Part shown: piece by piece, positions 49,354 to 59,688 of the stretch | Layout: every line of letters starts with the position of its first letter | How positions within the stretch are numbered: the first letter of the stretch is position 1 | Assembly: GCA_940671915.1 (NCBI GenBank) | Contig: CALNVZ010003434.1 | Span: 43,699,330 to 43,763,329 of the forward strand | From: Paracentrotus lividus | Lineage: Eukaryota; Echinodermata; Echinoidea; Camarodonta; Echinidae | Direction of reading: 5' to 3' | DNA: 64,000 nt | Translations under genes and position numbers: made by a program | The notes under the pieces: model-generated | What the model was told of the DNA's origin: nothing | The model's database searches: none | Seen by the model: the letters and a program-made list of their open reading frames with translations, nothing else

Positions 49354-49472
49354 TTAAATGCATATTTTTCTTCACAATGTCAACAGATAACGCTATCTGC
49401 ACAGCATAGAACATCCTTTGATGAATACCTGAAGGCCACTTCTATCAAGCATTGCCGATAACACCTTTATCA

Positions 49473-49766
49473 TCAAGTTTGCACATTTTCATTGTCGTAC
49501 AAGACCTTCAGGGGTCTCGCTGCACACACTTTAGCTATTCTTACACATGCTTCATCAGAGAATTCCATCTTGACACCGAAGAACTTGATTGTCTCCAGCC
49601 TAGGACACCCTTCGATGATCGGGAGAAGGTCACCTTCACCTAGTCCAGTGATCCAGCAGAGGTTAAGGGTTTGAAGGTACTTGAGATGCTTGGGGAAGGT
49701 ACGAAGGGAGTTACCCGTCACATGATTGCAGCCGCACAGGTTCAATTCCCTAAGCTCTGGGAGCCT
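49473..49766 (-). CDS. Tpt1-N/AMN1-like gene, exon 5 (LRRs and stop)
   Basis: Acceptor TTTTTTCAG upstream of AGG CTC CCA. It encodes RLPELRELNLCGCNHVTGNS and further repeats to YDNENVQT and TGA at 49475-49473. It is in phase 0 with exon 4. Confidence 0.88.
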   Translation of the reverse strand, partial: RLPELRELNLCGCNHVTGNSLRTFPKHLKYLQTLNLCWITGLGEGDLLPIIEGCPRLETIKFFGVKMEFSDEACVRIAKVCAARPLKVLYDNENVQT

Positions 49767-52700
49767 CTGAAAAAAGAAGAATGAAAAAAAGAAAAAAAAA
49801 GAGACACAAATGAATAAAATCCATATTTTTTTCTTGCTGTTGATCAAAATTACACAGTTTATATTCTTTTATTATGGTTACAAAAGAATGCTTTTTGAAT
49901 ACATGTAAGTGTTTTGGGATTTCAACTCAAAGTCAAAATCAATCTTTTTAAATTATTGATTTCTGTCAAAAAATCACTGAGGATTTTTTTAAAATGAGCT
50001 TCTTCAAATGTAGATAGAAAGAATAAAAGTGAAGAGAAAATTAAAAGGAATGACCGAACAACCAATGGAGGAAGGAGAGAGAGAATTAAAGAGAGCATGG
50101 GGCAGGTAAAAATAAAACAAATCAAATCCAACTGAAACAATTGCAGGCCTCAAATCGGAAAAGAAACCCATTAAAAGCTCCAAAGCTCCAAATTTTATTG
50201 CCCGAAACAGAAATTCTTTTTGAGAAATTGATCTTGTGCCTTGTAGCCATAGAGCAACGCCAGATCGACGTTTTTCTATCCCTTTCTTGTTGAGAACCAA
50301 ACAGGGTAGCAGCAACTTCCATCTTTTAAAGTCTGGTATGACGCAGCCAGGGTTCGAATCCACAACCTCCCAATTAGGAGGATGAGGTGGATACTCTATC
50401 CAATGAGCCAACACATCGAATAATCAGGAAAAAAACCTCATAAAGATCACCCCTTGATGAAATATATTACCGTACCTTAATAAGGAAAGTGACGACATGA
50501 TCCGTGATGACGTACCCACAACCCTTCAGGTTAAGGTGTCGAAGATCTGGACATTGTTGGGCGATGATCTTGGGTGCCCTCTGCGTTATTAGGGCTCCCT
50601 CTAGGTTCAACGTCTCAATATACGGACCAAGAAGATTCTCCAGGGCGATGTTTGTCAGCTTGCCTCTCCGTTTGAGCTTGTGTATGATTTGACTGTGAGA
50701 ACAATAATGAAAAATATATTTTGCCTTTGATTTATGCTTATTCCACTTTTTTGCATTTGGTGGGCATTCCCGCCTATTTTTAGCATGTTTTGGGATTTTG
50801 ATTTAAACCAGCAGTGTTATTTCCAGGAACAAATGAACCAAGAAAATAATTGAAATATTGTATCTCCAATATACAATAAGAAAAAGAATTAGAACTCTAA
50901 ATTTGAATTTTGAAATATGAAATGCAATTATGTGACCTATCTGCTAGTGTTGTAATAATAGCATCTCTCAGCATTTCTAAGCATCAGTCGTGTGATTCAA
51001 TCATGTAAAAAATTTGTGCACCTTCTCCACTTGCTGAGTGTATTCCTACCCTATTTCCATATTAGGCAATGTGGCGATTACAGTTCCAATGGTTCTTGTC
51101 ATATGACTACATTTGTAGGTCCCAACTTCCTCAATTGGCATCATAGGGTACATGCAGGTAATATGGGCCAGCAGGTAATATGGGACACCTGAAGCAAATC
51201 ATGTCGTGACCGTCGCAGGTAATATGGGCACTTTGGTAATGACGTCAACATTTGAATATTGCAGACAGGGGGGTTGGTGATAATTGTTTTTCTTCACAAT
51301 AAAAGTTAGAGCAGTAGTCATTGATTCATATAAACAAAGATTAGACTGTGTGTCATTTCGTAATTTTATGCAAATTAGGCAAATGAGCTTAGGGGGCCCA
51401 TATTACCTGCATGTACCCTATGGCAAATATAGATCAATATCAAGTGAAATGAAATCAGCTGCACTTTACTGGGGCTCAAACTCACAACCTACTCTCTGGT
51501 CTCAATAACACTGTTGTAAAATTTAAACCTGGATTATATGGAAATATTCAACAAAATCAAATTTATTTGTCTTTTATGAAACTTTCCTCTTTTCTCCAAG
51601 GAACATCCAAACACCCACATTGAATCTTTGTGAAATCTTAATTTGAAAATGGCTTATTTTCCACGACCCAAAATTTTAATATAAGACACTCTTCTCAAAA
51701 TGTTACACACATTTATATTGGCTTTTAGCTCTCAATTATTTTCATGCCTGATAAGTTTGTAACATAATTTCAAATAAATTCAAACTGTAAAAAGTTATGT
51801 ATTTTGATTTGCCAATAACTATAACCCCAGGTAAAATGATTTAAATTTTGAATTACTTACTTAACAAGAAACTCATCTGGGCAATCCTCAAGGGAATAAA
51901 TCTTGATGTTGGAACATATATGTTCTATACAACTCTCCAATAGGCGTGGTACTTTGGTGTCCTCATGATATGCACTCTGTAAATAATACAAATAATATTT
52001 GATTTATTATATTTATTGTAGTACTAGATTTGAAGATTAATTCAAATTCATTTCAAAGGCCTATTGGCAGAATGTAGAGCTGCAGTGTCTAATGACTGCT
52101 CACAGATATATTAAACCCATTTTGGTTCCACCCTAAAAAAAACAACCAAAAAAAGAAACAAATATTGAAAGTAGAATGAAATCCATTTCTTAAAATAATG
52201 CTAAGCTACAATGAATGTCTCTTTAAAAGAACATGTTGACTCAACTAGTCAGACCTCTCGCCTCATAAAGAAGAGGTTCAATCATCGATCAAGTCATAGA
52301 AAAGACTATAAAAATGGCACCCTCTGCTTTCTAGCCAAGGGCTCAGTATTCTAGAAAATTTGCATGTTCTTAGTAAATCAGTCTATTAGTATATTATTAT
52401 CAAGTTTAATATCTGGGCTCTGAGAATATACGGCAAACTGAATTATAATTTGTATCCAGACAACTACCTCCTGGAAAACTACCTTCAGGAGTCCCCCCCC
52501 CCATTCCGGCAAACTACCACCCAAATCAGTTATTTACGATCAATCAATTACCCCCATTGATATTACCCCCAATAAAAACTCGCATAAAAGGGCATTTGGT
52601 AAAGTATACTACGCAGAAGGGCTTTACAGTTTTGTCATATCATGTACAATCTAAATGGCATCCCATACAAATTCTTTTTTTTTAAACCACCGTCAGCCAG

Positions 52701-54880
52701 TTAGATGATTTAAAGATAATCTAGAGTAGTCGTCATGATGAAAGAAATCAAAACGTTCTTGTTCATACCAGAATCTCAAGTATAGGAAATAAATACTACA
52801 CACCAAAGGAATTTACAGAAAATTACGATTTTGCTGAGAAAAGAGCAAAATAAGCATAATATCTGTATATGGACGGCCCGTCCAAGCGAATCCATGACAT
52901 TTGCTCCCGCGACAATTGCTCAGCTATAAATTCCATACACTAATCGAATGACTAACTTCAACCAGGGACTTTACACTATACCCTACCCTAAACCTAACCC
53001 TAAACCTAATATAAATCCCTATTACAACCCTAACCCTAACCCTATATCTTAGACGAAATAAAGCCCGGAGCAATTGTCGCAGGAGCAAATGTCGGGTCAC
53101 CCGTCAAAGCACATGCGTGAATAACACGGCCACGTGGAAAGTCTACGGGTATATCATGTGCACGTGATTCGTACCGGATCTGTGTGTGTATGTTGTGCCG
53201 TGACTTGTGGCGATATAGCGGTCTACTCTAAGTCTCAATTTGACCGACTGTTTCGATATTTTTTCTATATTTCTTTTGAAATCATTATCGAAACGTGAAT
53301 ATAATCTTGTGTAGGCATATGTATATGTTAATGGAACAATGTGAGGACATATCTTACAGAATTATCTCACATTATTTTGGCTGTAAGAACTCTAGCTTGG
53401 CTTTAATTGCCCAGTGGTAGTCTTTGTGAAACACCCCCCTCCCTTCCCCTGGAATCAAACTAAATGATACACACTCACCCTCTCCATCCTCCTCTTATCA
53501 GTAGCCCTGACATAGATGACATGATCCACCATCTTATCTTCATACCTCCTCTTACCACTGAATGACTTGGACTCCCTGACCTCATGGAGTACTTCCTCTG
53601 CTGTGTAGCGCTGAAGGAGGCTGACCTCTACCAGGTCATCCAACTTGACAAAACCTGAGCATTTTCAAATCAGAAGAAGTAAAAATATGATGAAGACAAT
53701 TATGATTGCTTATTAAAGTCACGATGAACCAGCAGCACAGCGTAGAATCACCTTGAGTCATCATCTACTCAAACTGTCCCATCATCTAACCCATAATGCA
53801 ACACCCTGATCATGTAGATGGCTACTTACATGATTACATCAACTTGCTACTCTTGACAACAATCATACCACAAATATGTTCCTTGTACAGAATGCTTTTT
53901 CATGAATATATAATTTAAACCCAATTAAACACTAATTCATGCTGATTTTCTTATCAACAGGTATAACTGTTGAATATACAAGTCTATTTCATATGCGCGT
54001 TGTAAGACAACTTAGTGATTTTTTGATAAAAAATTAAAAAAAAGGAAAAAGAAAATGGGATATGAACCATAATTTGATAACCAAACAGTGGCGGATCCAT
54101 GCGGGAACGCAGGGGATGAGCGCCCCCCATAATTTGAATACCACTCATTGACTGTACATATTAAAATCAGAAGATTTTGGAGGTGTCCCCCCCCCCCATA
54201 TCGGGCCTGACGAGCCACTTATCCCTTAAACCTGGATTCGCCACTGTAAAATGATATAATACAAAGATACAAAGAGAATTTATAATAATTCTCTTGGTCC
54301 CAATTTAAACATCAGATAATGGAATTCTGTTAAATTGGTTTGGTCCCATGCACCTCATTACAACAGGAGTGGACTATAGTAATATTGTCATACAAATGAA
54401 CCCTCATATGATGCACCACGCTGTACACTGTAACCCGGGGCACGGCGTTGTGCAGCGCCCTCTAATGTCCATTAGCGTACAGTTATACAGTTTTACCAGG
54501 TGAGTATGCTTTTTCGCGATCGTACAATCGGTGCGACAATGATCAAAATGCCTAGATTCGATCCTTCTTTAATATAATCTAATGACAAAAATAGTAACAA
54601 ATTTAACTTATTATAATAGCTACTCAAGAATTTAAATATAATTTTGGACAGTGTGGTAACCCAGGGTACAGCCCTAAAAATAAAATAAATAATTTACCAA
54701 AATGGTGGATCTTTAGTACTGCATCATATTCTTACCTTTATCACACACCGATAACCCTTCTCTCTCAGCTCCATATCTTAGCAGGTAGGAGAGTTTCTTC
54801 CCAAGTCGTTCATCACATTTCCGCTTATCTTTCTCCCCCATCACTTCCCCATCTCCATGAGGAGTAGTACCTTGTATCAT
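49473..54880 (-). CDS. Tpt1/KptA N-lobe fused to AMN1-like LRR protein
   Basis: Five exons join in perfect phase: 54880-54736, 53654-53479, 51976-51861, 50692-50476 and 49766-49473, giving 948 nt and 315 residues. Residues 26-105 (LGKKLSYLLRYG; then DKGFVKLDDLVEV; then FSGKRRYED) follow the plan of the N-terminal winged-helix lobe of tRNA 2'-phosphotransferase (Tpt1/KptA/TRPT1). The catalytic-site LRH is LRY (R35, Y36), and the C-terminal NAD-binding lobe is absent. Residues 115-315 resemble AMN1/FBXL leucine-rich repeats: VPRLLESCIEHI, then IETLNLEGALIT, LRHLNLKGCGYVIT, LRELNLCGCNHVTG, LQTLNLCWITGL and LETIKFFGVKMEFSDEAC. Hence probably not a phosphotransferase but an RNA- or protein-binding adaptor (inference). 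Start chosen at the first Met after an upstream in-frame stop in the likely 5' UTR exon. A downstream Met (residue 14) is also possible. Possible poly(A) signals (TTTATT on plus) lie at 48795-48812. Confidence 0.85.
50335..50412 (-). mobile_element. tRNA-derived SINE in intron 4
   Basis: The minus strand has an A-box-like TGGCTCATTGGATAGAG, an anticodon-arm-like region and the B box GGATTCGAACCC, followed by TGGCTGCG. Acceptor-stem pairing is poor. It is the best preserved of the SINE heads in the window. Confidence 0.65.
50476..50692 (-). CDS. Tpt1-N/AMN1-like gene, exon 4 (LRRs)
   Basis: Acceptor ATTGTTCTCACAG and donor GTACGG. T completes Asn, then QIIHKLKRRGKLTNIALENL and two leucine-rich repeats ending VVTFLIK (phase 0). 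Confidence 0.88.
51146..51418. mobile_element. TA-flanked MITE, 273 bp
   Basis: TA at 51144-51145 and 51419-51420. Inverted ends GGGTACATGCAGGTAATATG + GGCC are perfect. The motif GCAGGTAATATGGG recurs directly inside near 51171 and 51218. It sits in intron 3 of the minus-strand gene. Confidence 0.87.
51861..51976 (-). CDS. Tpt1-N/AMN1-like gene, exon 3
   Basis: Acceptor TATTATTTACAG and donor GTAAGT. It encodes SAYHEDTKVPRLLESCIEHI and on to DEFLV with two bases of Asn. The region matches the start of AMN1-like proteins (RLL..C...I then short helices). Confidence 0.87.
52236..52355 (+). mobile_element. tRNA-derived SINE fragment in intron 2
   Basis: TAGTCAGACCTCTCGCCTC and the B-box-like GAGGTTCAATCAT are followed by a tail, ATGGCACCCTCTGCTTTCTA + GCCAAGGGCTCAGTA. 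Decayed. Confidence 0.45.
52872..53105. mobile_element. TIR element with telomere-like (CCTAAC)n core
   Basis: Left GACATTTGCTCCCGCGACAA + TTGCTC and right GAGCAATTGTCGCAGGAGCA + AATGTC are near-perfect inverse partners, with GACGG / CCGTC outermost. The core (about 52980-53045) has CCTAAACCTAACCCTAAACC and ACCCTAACCCTAACCCTA, that is TTAGGG-type repeats on the minus strand. It lies in intron 2. Confidence 0.82.
53479..53654 (-). CDS. Tpt1-N/AMN1-like gene, exon 2 (Tpt1 N-lobe)
   Basis: Acceptor GAAAATGCTCAG and donor GTGAGT. G|GT gives Gly, then FVKLDDLVEVSLLQRYTAEE, SFSGKRRYEDKMVDHVIYVR and DKRRMER (phase 0). DGFV..DDLL is the typical winged-helix turn of Tpt1, and R84/R85 fall where Tpt1 has its conserved KKRF. 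Confidence 0.87.
54086..54246. mobile_element. MITE with CAGTGGCGGATCC ends, copy 2
   Basis: Left CAGTGGCGGATCC; right GGATTCGCCACTG. The interior, CACTCATTGACTGTACATAT + TAAAATC next to a C run, is the inverse of the copy at 29908. Intron 1. Confidence 0.85.
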
Positions 54881-54915
54881 AGCGAATATAAAGAGGTTAT
54901 GCCAAGAGGTGAAAT
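54736..54915 (-). CDS. Tpt1-N/AMN1-like gene, exon 1 (first coding)
   Basis: Acceptor TTTTTTCTTCTTTCAG and donor GTAAGA. The first candidate Met is at 54880 (ATGATACAAGGT, G at -3). Coding continues MIQGTTPHGDGEVMGEKDKR, LGKKLSYLLRYGAEREGLSV and CDK with one base of Gly. Codons 5' of that Met (54915-54881) are treated as UTR because the likely upstream exon has an in-frame TAG. Confidence 0.85.
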
Positions 54916-55198
54916 CTGAAAGAAGAAAAAACAAAACAAATGGAAACATATAAATAGAGCACGGACAGTGTTGATATCATCACAAACTGAAATGCCATGA
55001 AGCACAACACAAAAGTTGTATAGTTATTGGGGGAATCACTTCATCTAACAATGTCTAGAAAGGTTTGAAATTGATGAGAAGAAAAGGAAGCATGGACATC
55101 TACTGGTACAGCTTTGCGATAAGACAGTTAAAAAATGTAGATTAATTTCTTCTTTCCATTCAAAATATCATCAGATTTGTTGTGAAGGATTACATGTT

Positions 55199-55261
55199 GT
55201 TGTTGTTGTTGTTGTTGTTTTTATATTTTACGGTGCTTTCATTCATTATAATGATTCACAA
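55199..55261 (+). repeat. Dispersed repeat with (GTT)n head, copy 2
   Basis: A long (GTT)n run, then TATATTTTACGGTGCTTTCA + TTCATTATAATGATT, matching 2528-2590. Confidence 0.7.
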
Positions 55262-55607
55262 CATTTGGTGTATAGTTTTGGGAAGAGAAAAAAACTAATT
55301 TGGATTCACACTCACAGTTAGATAATATGAAAGATGGATTCACGTAGTAACTATACCATTTACACGTTTTTGGTGAATATTCAAGAAATTAACACTTCAT
55401 AAGTGAGAGTAACATAATACATAAAGTATACAAAAATCTGTAAACCGAGCTAAATATGTCTTACAGTTTAGCAAAAAAAACACAAACAAACAAATATACA
55501 AAAATACAAACAAAATTACCAGTAGATGGGACTACTCCATGCATTTCCGCACTAGAACACTGCAATTATACCCTATAAAGATATTTTGAAAAGACAAAAG
55601 TACTCAC

Positions 55608-55755
55608 CATACACTTTTCCTGTCTAGTGCTATATGATTGGTGATAAACAAGTTCTGAAATGTATTCTTAATCAGCATAAATGATGCAATTTTCAGCTTG
55701 TCTAGCACAATGCAGCCGACTACTGTGAGAGCTGTATTGCACAACATTGCGACAC
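55608..55755 (-). other. Probable 5' UTR exon of the Tpt1-N/AMN1-like gene
   Basis: The minus strand ends CAGGAAAAGTGTATG|GTGAGTAC, a strong donor compatible in phase with exon 1 (G|AT). A TAG lies in the joined frame 15 bases before the junction, so this exon would be untranslated. The upstream limit is not visible. Confidence 0.5.
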
Positions 55756-55765
55756 TAGAGCTCGT

Positions 55766-55776
55766 TGCGCATGCGC
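55766..55776. promoter_or_regulatory. NRF1-type palindrome TGCGCATGCGC
   Basis: A perfect match to the NRF1/ewg-family consensus YGCGCAYGCGCR, in otherwise AT-rich DNA, about 160 bp upstream of the probable 5' UTR exon's donor. This site is typical of TATA-less housekeeping promoters. Its position supports a minus-strand transcription start near 55.75 kb. Confidence 0.6.
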
Positions 55777-55866
55777 GTATCTGCAGTCAGCTCCATATGC
55801 CAGGATTCATATCAGATTGACTCGACTGTAACTGTATGCATCATTACAATATCAATGCTCCATTCT

Positions 55867-55899
<33 letters not shown>
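55867..55899 (+). repeat. Poly-G run, 33 bases
   Basis: 33 consecutive G, the longest homopolymer in the window, about 90 bp upstream of the NRF1 site. G-quadruplex potential; the length is uncertain. Confidence 0.85.
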
Positions 55900-55902
<3 letters not shown>

Positions 55903-56031
55903 GGGGCTGGACCGCCGAATAGGCGGCAAGGCGCCAAAAAAAAAAAGGTGAAAAAGGGAACGCCAAAATGGCTAAGGGGGTGCAAAAAAATTCACCTTAA
56001 ACTGACAAAGCAAAGCAAAGGGAACTTAAAA

Positions 56032-56062
<31 letters not shown>

Positions 56063-56389
56063 GAAAAGGGTGAACAAATACTAAAATACCCGACTGACCG
56101 AGCGAATACCTACCACTAAGCTGATTATGCTGACCGTTCATCACGGTCGAAAGGCCATGATGCAAAGGAAGGGACAAATGGTGATATATATGATATAAAA
56201 TTGCAGTAATATTTCCTGAATCTTCACTATGTAATATAAATTTCTTATGAATTATATGTAAACTTTAAACGTTCATATCTAGAGGGAGATGCTCTATTTA
56301 ATGGGGCAGAAAAACGTTCAACCCCCTATTTATAGAGCAAAATGGTTTTAAAGGAAGGAAGGGGAACAGGGGAATAGAAGAAAGGAAAA

Positions 56390-56439
56390 GAAGGAAAGTG
56401 AAGAGAAGGAAAAGAAAACAATAGGAAAAAGGTAGAGAG

Positions 56440-56477
<38 letters not shown>

Positions 56478-56500
56478 GAGAGAGAGAGAGAAGAATAGAG
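56390..56500. repeat. Polypurine (GA)n tract
   Basis: GGAAAA and GAGAGA array. The minus-strand Leu/Ser/Phe-rich ORFs are artefacts. Confidence 0.9.
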
Positions 56501-57184
56501 GAAGGAAATCGCAACACCGAAATCTCTTAATTATTGCTCGCTCACTCTCTCGCACTATTGGTATCTCACCTGTACCCGTTAACTTAAAGGACATTAATGG
56601 TTCTTATGCTAAGACATGACTAGTATGTTAAGCAAACAAAAACAAAAAGTAAAAAACACAAACACAAATAACTTTGAACAACCCATTAACAAAAAAAAAA
56701 AAAAAAAAAAATGATAAATATTAAACAATGGGGGGTATTGATGTTTCTTGTGCTTTGCCTCTTGTCTCTGCAGGTATTATGCTATTTTTCAACTCATAGA
56801 ATAGGCCCTAGGCCTATTGAAATAATTTGAAAAGCAACAATTTGGTAAACGAAGTTTAAGATTTTTATTCTTACCAATAAAAGGAGTATAATCTTGATTA
56901 TGCTGTTTAAACGGGCGGGGGGGTGAGTTCCTCACAGCCTAACCGTAACCGCGCCTGAATCGTCCCTTCTAGGGGGACAACCGCCCTCCAAACAGGTTGC
57001 CCCCACTAGTAAAAAGAGGAGAGGAGAGAGAGAGAGAGAAAGAGAAGAGGAAACGCTTGACCTTAAAGAATACATCCCTTTGAAAAGAAGAAGAAAACAA
57101 AAGGAAAAAAAAACAAAACAAACAAAACAAACGAACAAACCAAAACAAAACAAACAACAAAATTTTGTCAGTCTATCGGAACTT

Positions 57185-57790
57185 CTAACAAATCGGACTC
57201 CTATCACCTATAGTAGAACCTTATTTCGGACTATCGACCTCTTGCGATTCGCTTAGCATGATAGAACTTTCTGTCTCTTTGGACTATCGAACCGTCTTGC
57301 TGATGTTCGGCTACATGGTAGAACGCTTCTGTCTCTTCGGACTAATCGACCGTCTTGCTGATTGGCCTACATGGTAGAAACCTTCTGTCTCTTCGGACTA
57401 TCAGACGTCTGGATTCGGCCACATGGTAGAACCTTCTGTCTCTCGGAACTATCAGACGTCTTTGCTGATTTCGCGACCTACATGGTAGAACCTTCTGTCT
57501 CTTCGGACTATCGGACCGTCTTGCTGATTCGGCCTACATGGTAGAACCTTCTGTCTCTTTGGACTATCGGACCGTCTTGCTGATTCGGCCTACATGGTAG
57601 AACCTTCTGTCCCTTTGGACTATCGAACTTTTTATCTATCGGAATTTATAACTATCGGACCCGTTGGTCATTCGAGCTATAGAACCTTCAGACTATTGGA
57701 TCTTCCTACCGATTCGGACTAACAAACCTTCTATCTATCTAGTTGTGGTCTATCAGACCCGCGAACTCTTGGATCTTCTAGCTACAGGGA
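57185..57790 (+). repeat. Minisatellite, about 56-bp unit, eight or more copies
   Basis: The unit is TACATGGTAGAACCTTCTGT + CTCTTYGGACTATCGGACCG + TCTTGCTGATTCGGCC. The best copies lie between 57290 and 57640. The flanks (57185-57290, 57640-57790) hold diverged relatives with GGACTATCG and AGAACCTT. Confidence 0.92.
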
Positions 57791-57964
57791 TGACCCTATT
57801 TTGGACATCTCATCTGTAGGGACCCTCTATCAACTGATCTGCGAGTCGTTCATCCCACCCTAAAGGACGTTGATTAGGGTCCATTGTTAGAGTCTATCGT
57901 TTATTTCTCGATATAAGCTTCTTCAAAAATATGAGCTTTTGCTCATTGATACATGCATGCACTT

Positions 57965-58805
57965 TAGGGGAGACCGGGGATGGACGTTACAAAATTCACA
58001 TTTTGGGCCAGATAATTCTAATGAAAGTACTCACACACTCCATTTTCATGATTTTGGGTCAGTAGATAGCGTATTATTTTGGCTAAAACCTGAGGCACAT
58101 AAAACTTGAAAATATTTAAACACTAATTAACTACAGCTTAATTAATGAAGACATTTTTTTTTGTAACAACCTACCCCGTATACGGGGTTAGTTGTTACAC
58201 CATACGGGGTAATTTGTTACAATGTGTAAATCTCTTATACCATACTTTTGTTTCAACTTTCCAGTTTCTTGGTATCGTTAACAGTAGATCAAGTAGTGAA
58301 GAGCTCTAGAATAGTCTAAAGTAATAATAGAAATATCAAAATATTAACACCTGAAAATTGAAACAAAATTACTTTACATGTGTAATGGTATTGGGGTAGG
58401 TCGTTACATCGACATGGGGTAGGTTGTTGTAACAACCTACCCCATGGGTGATTTTACATCAACTGTAGCACAGTCATTAGGCAGAATTACAGGGCATGGC
58501 TCAGGGGTATATTAGTGACATACATGTACTATATTCACAATACCAGACTATCATCATGTGCCTTCAGTTGTAAGAACTAATACAAATTTTAATTTTTTGT
58601 CAAAAATTCACTTGGAACGGTAAAAAATGGTTTTTGTTGATTTACTTTTTAATAAAACAACGGAGAAACCTCACGACCGGCAGTTCATCACAGCTATGTG
58701 TAGGCTGTATATAGATGCCAGTTAGCACGAACTCTCTTGTTCAAACTTAGCACACTGAGAACTGTAACAACTAACCCGTGTAACTTCCATCCCCGGTCTC
58801 CCCTA
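57965..58805. mobile_element. GGGGAGACCGGG-ended TIR element, copy 1 (841 bp)
   Basis: TAGGGGAGACCGGGGATGGA + CGTTAC at the left is inverted at the right as GTAACTTCCATCCCCGGTCT + CCCCTA. The interior carries many copies of GGGGTAGGTTGTTAC or its inverse, including the perfect 34-base palindrome at 58413-58446 (CATGGGGTAGGTTGTT and inverse). There is no transposase ORF. A second copy follows after 21 bp. Confidence 0.88.
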
Positions 58806-58826
58806 CCATACACAATGCTATACATG

Positions 58827-59688
58827 TAGGGGAGACCGGGTATGGACGTTACAAAATTCACATTTTTGGCCAGATAATTCGAATGAAAGAACTCAGGCAC
58901 TCCATATTGGGTCTGTAGTTAGCCTATTGTGTTGGCTAAAACCTGAGGCATATAAAACTTGAAAACATGTAAACACTAATTAACTACAGCTTAATTAGTG
59001 AAGACATTTTTTTGTAACAACCTACCCCATATACGGGGTAGGTTGTTACACCATACGGGGTCAATTGTTACAATATGTAAACATACGGGGTAAGTTGACA
59101 ATGTGTAAATCTCTTATACCATACTTTAATTTCAACTATCCAGTTTCTTGAAATCGTTAACAGTAGATCAAGTAGAGCTCTAGAATAGACAAAAGTAATA
59201 ATAGAAAAATAAAAATATTAACACCTGAAAATTGAGACAAAATGTAATTTTACATATGTAATGTAATTGGGGTAAGTTGTTACATCAACATGGGGTAGGT
59301 TGTTGTAACAACCTACCCCATGGGTGATTTTACACACAGAAATCAACTGTAGCACAGTCATTAGGCAGAATTATAGGGCATGGCTAGGGGGTATATTGGT
59401 GACATACATGTACTATATTTACAATACCAGACTATCGTCATGTGCCTTCAGTTGGAAGAGCTATTACAAATTTCAATTTTTGTCAAAAATTTACTTTGAA
59501 CTGTAAAAAATGGTTTTTGTTGATTTACTTTTTAATAAAACAACGGAGAAACCTCACGACCGGCAGTTCATCACAGCTATGTGTAGGCTGTATATAGATG
59601 CCAGTTAGCACATCCTCTCTTGTTCCATCTTAGCACACTGAGAACTGTAACAACTGACCCGTGTGACTTCCATCCCCGGTCTCCCCTA
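58827..59688. mobile_element. GGGGAGACCGGG-ended TIR element, copy 2 (862 bp)
   Basis: Same order and orientation as copy 1, with the same palindrome at 59289-59322. Both copies are followed by CCATACACAATGCTATACAT + G, so the flank was duplicated along with the element. It differs by small indels, including an added ACATACGGGGTAAGTTG segment near 59080. Confidence 0.9.

Noticed and set aside
50335-50412. Candidate tRNA gene on the minus strand
   Set aside because: A and B boxes are present, but acceptor-stem pairing and a normal cloverleaf are not. Classed as a tRNA-derived SINE.
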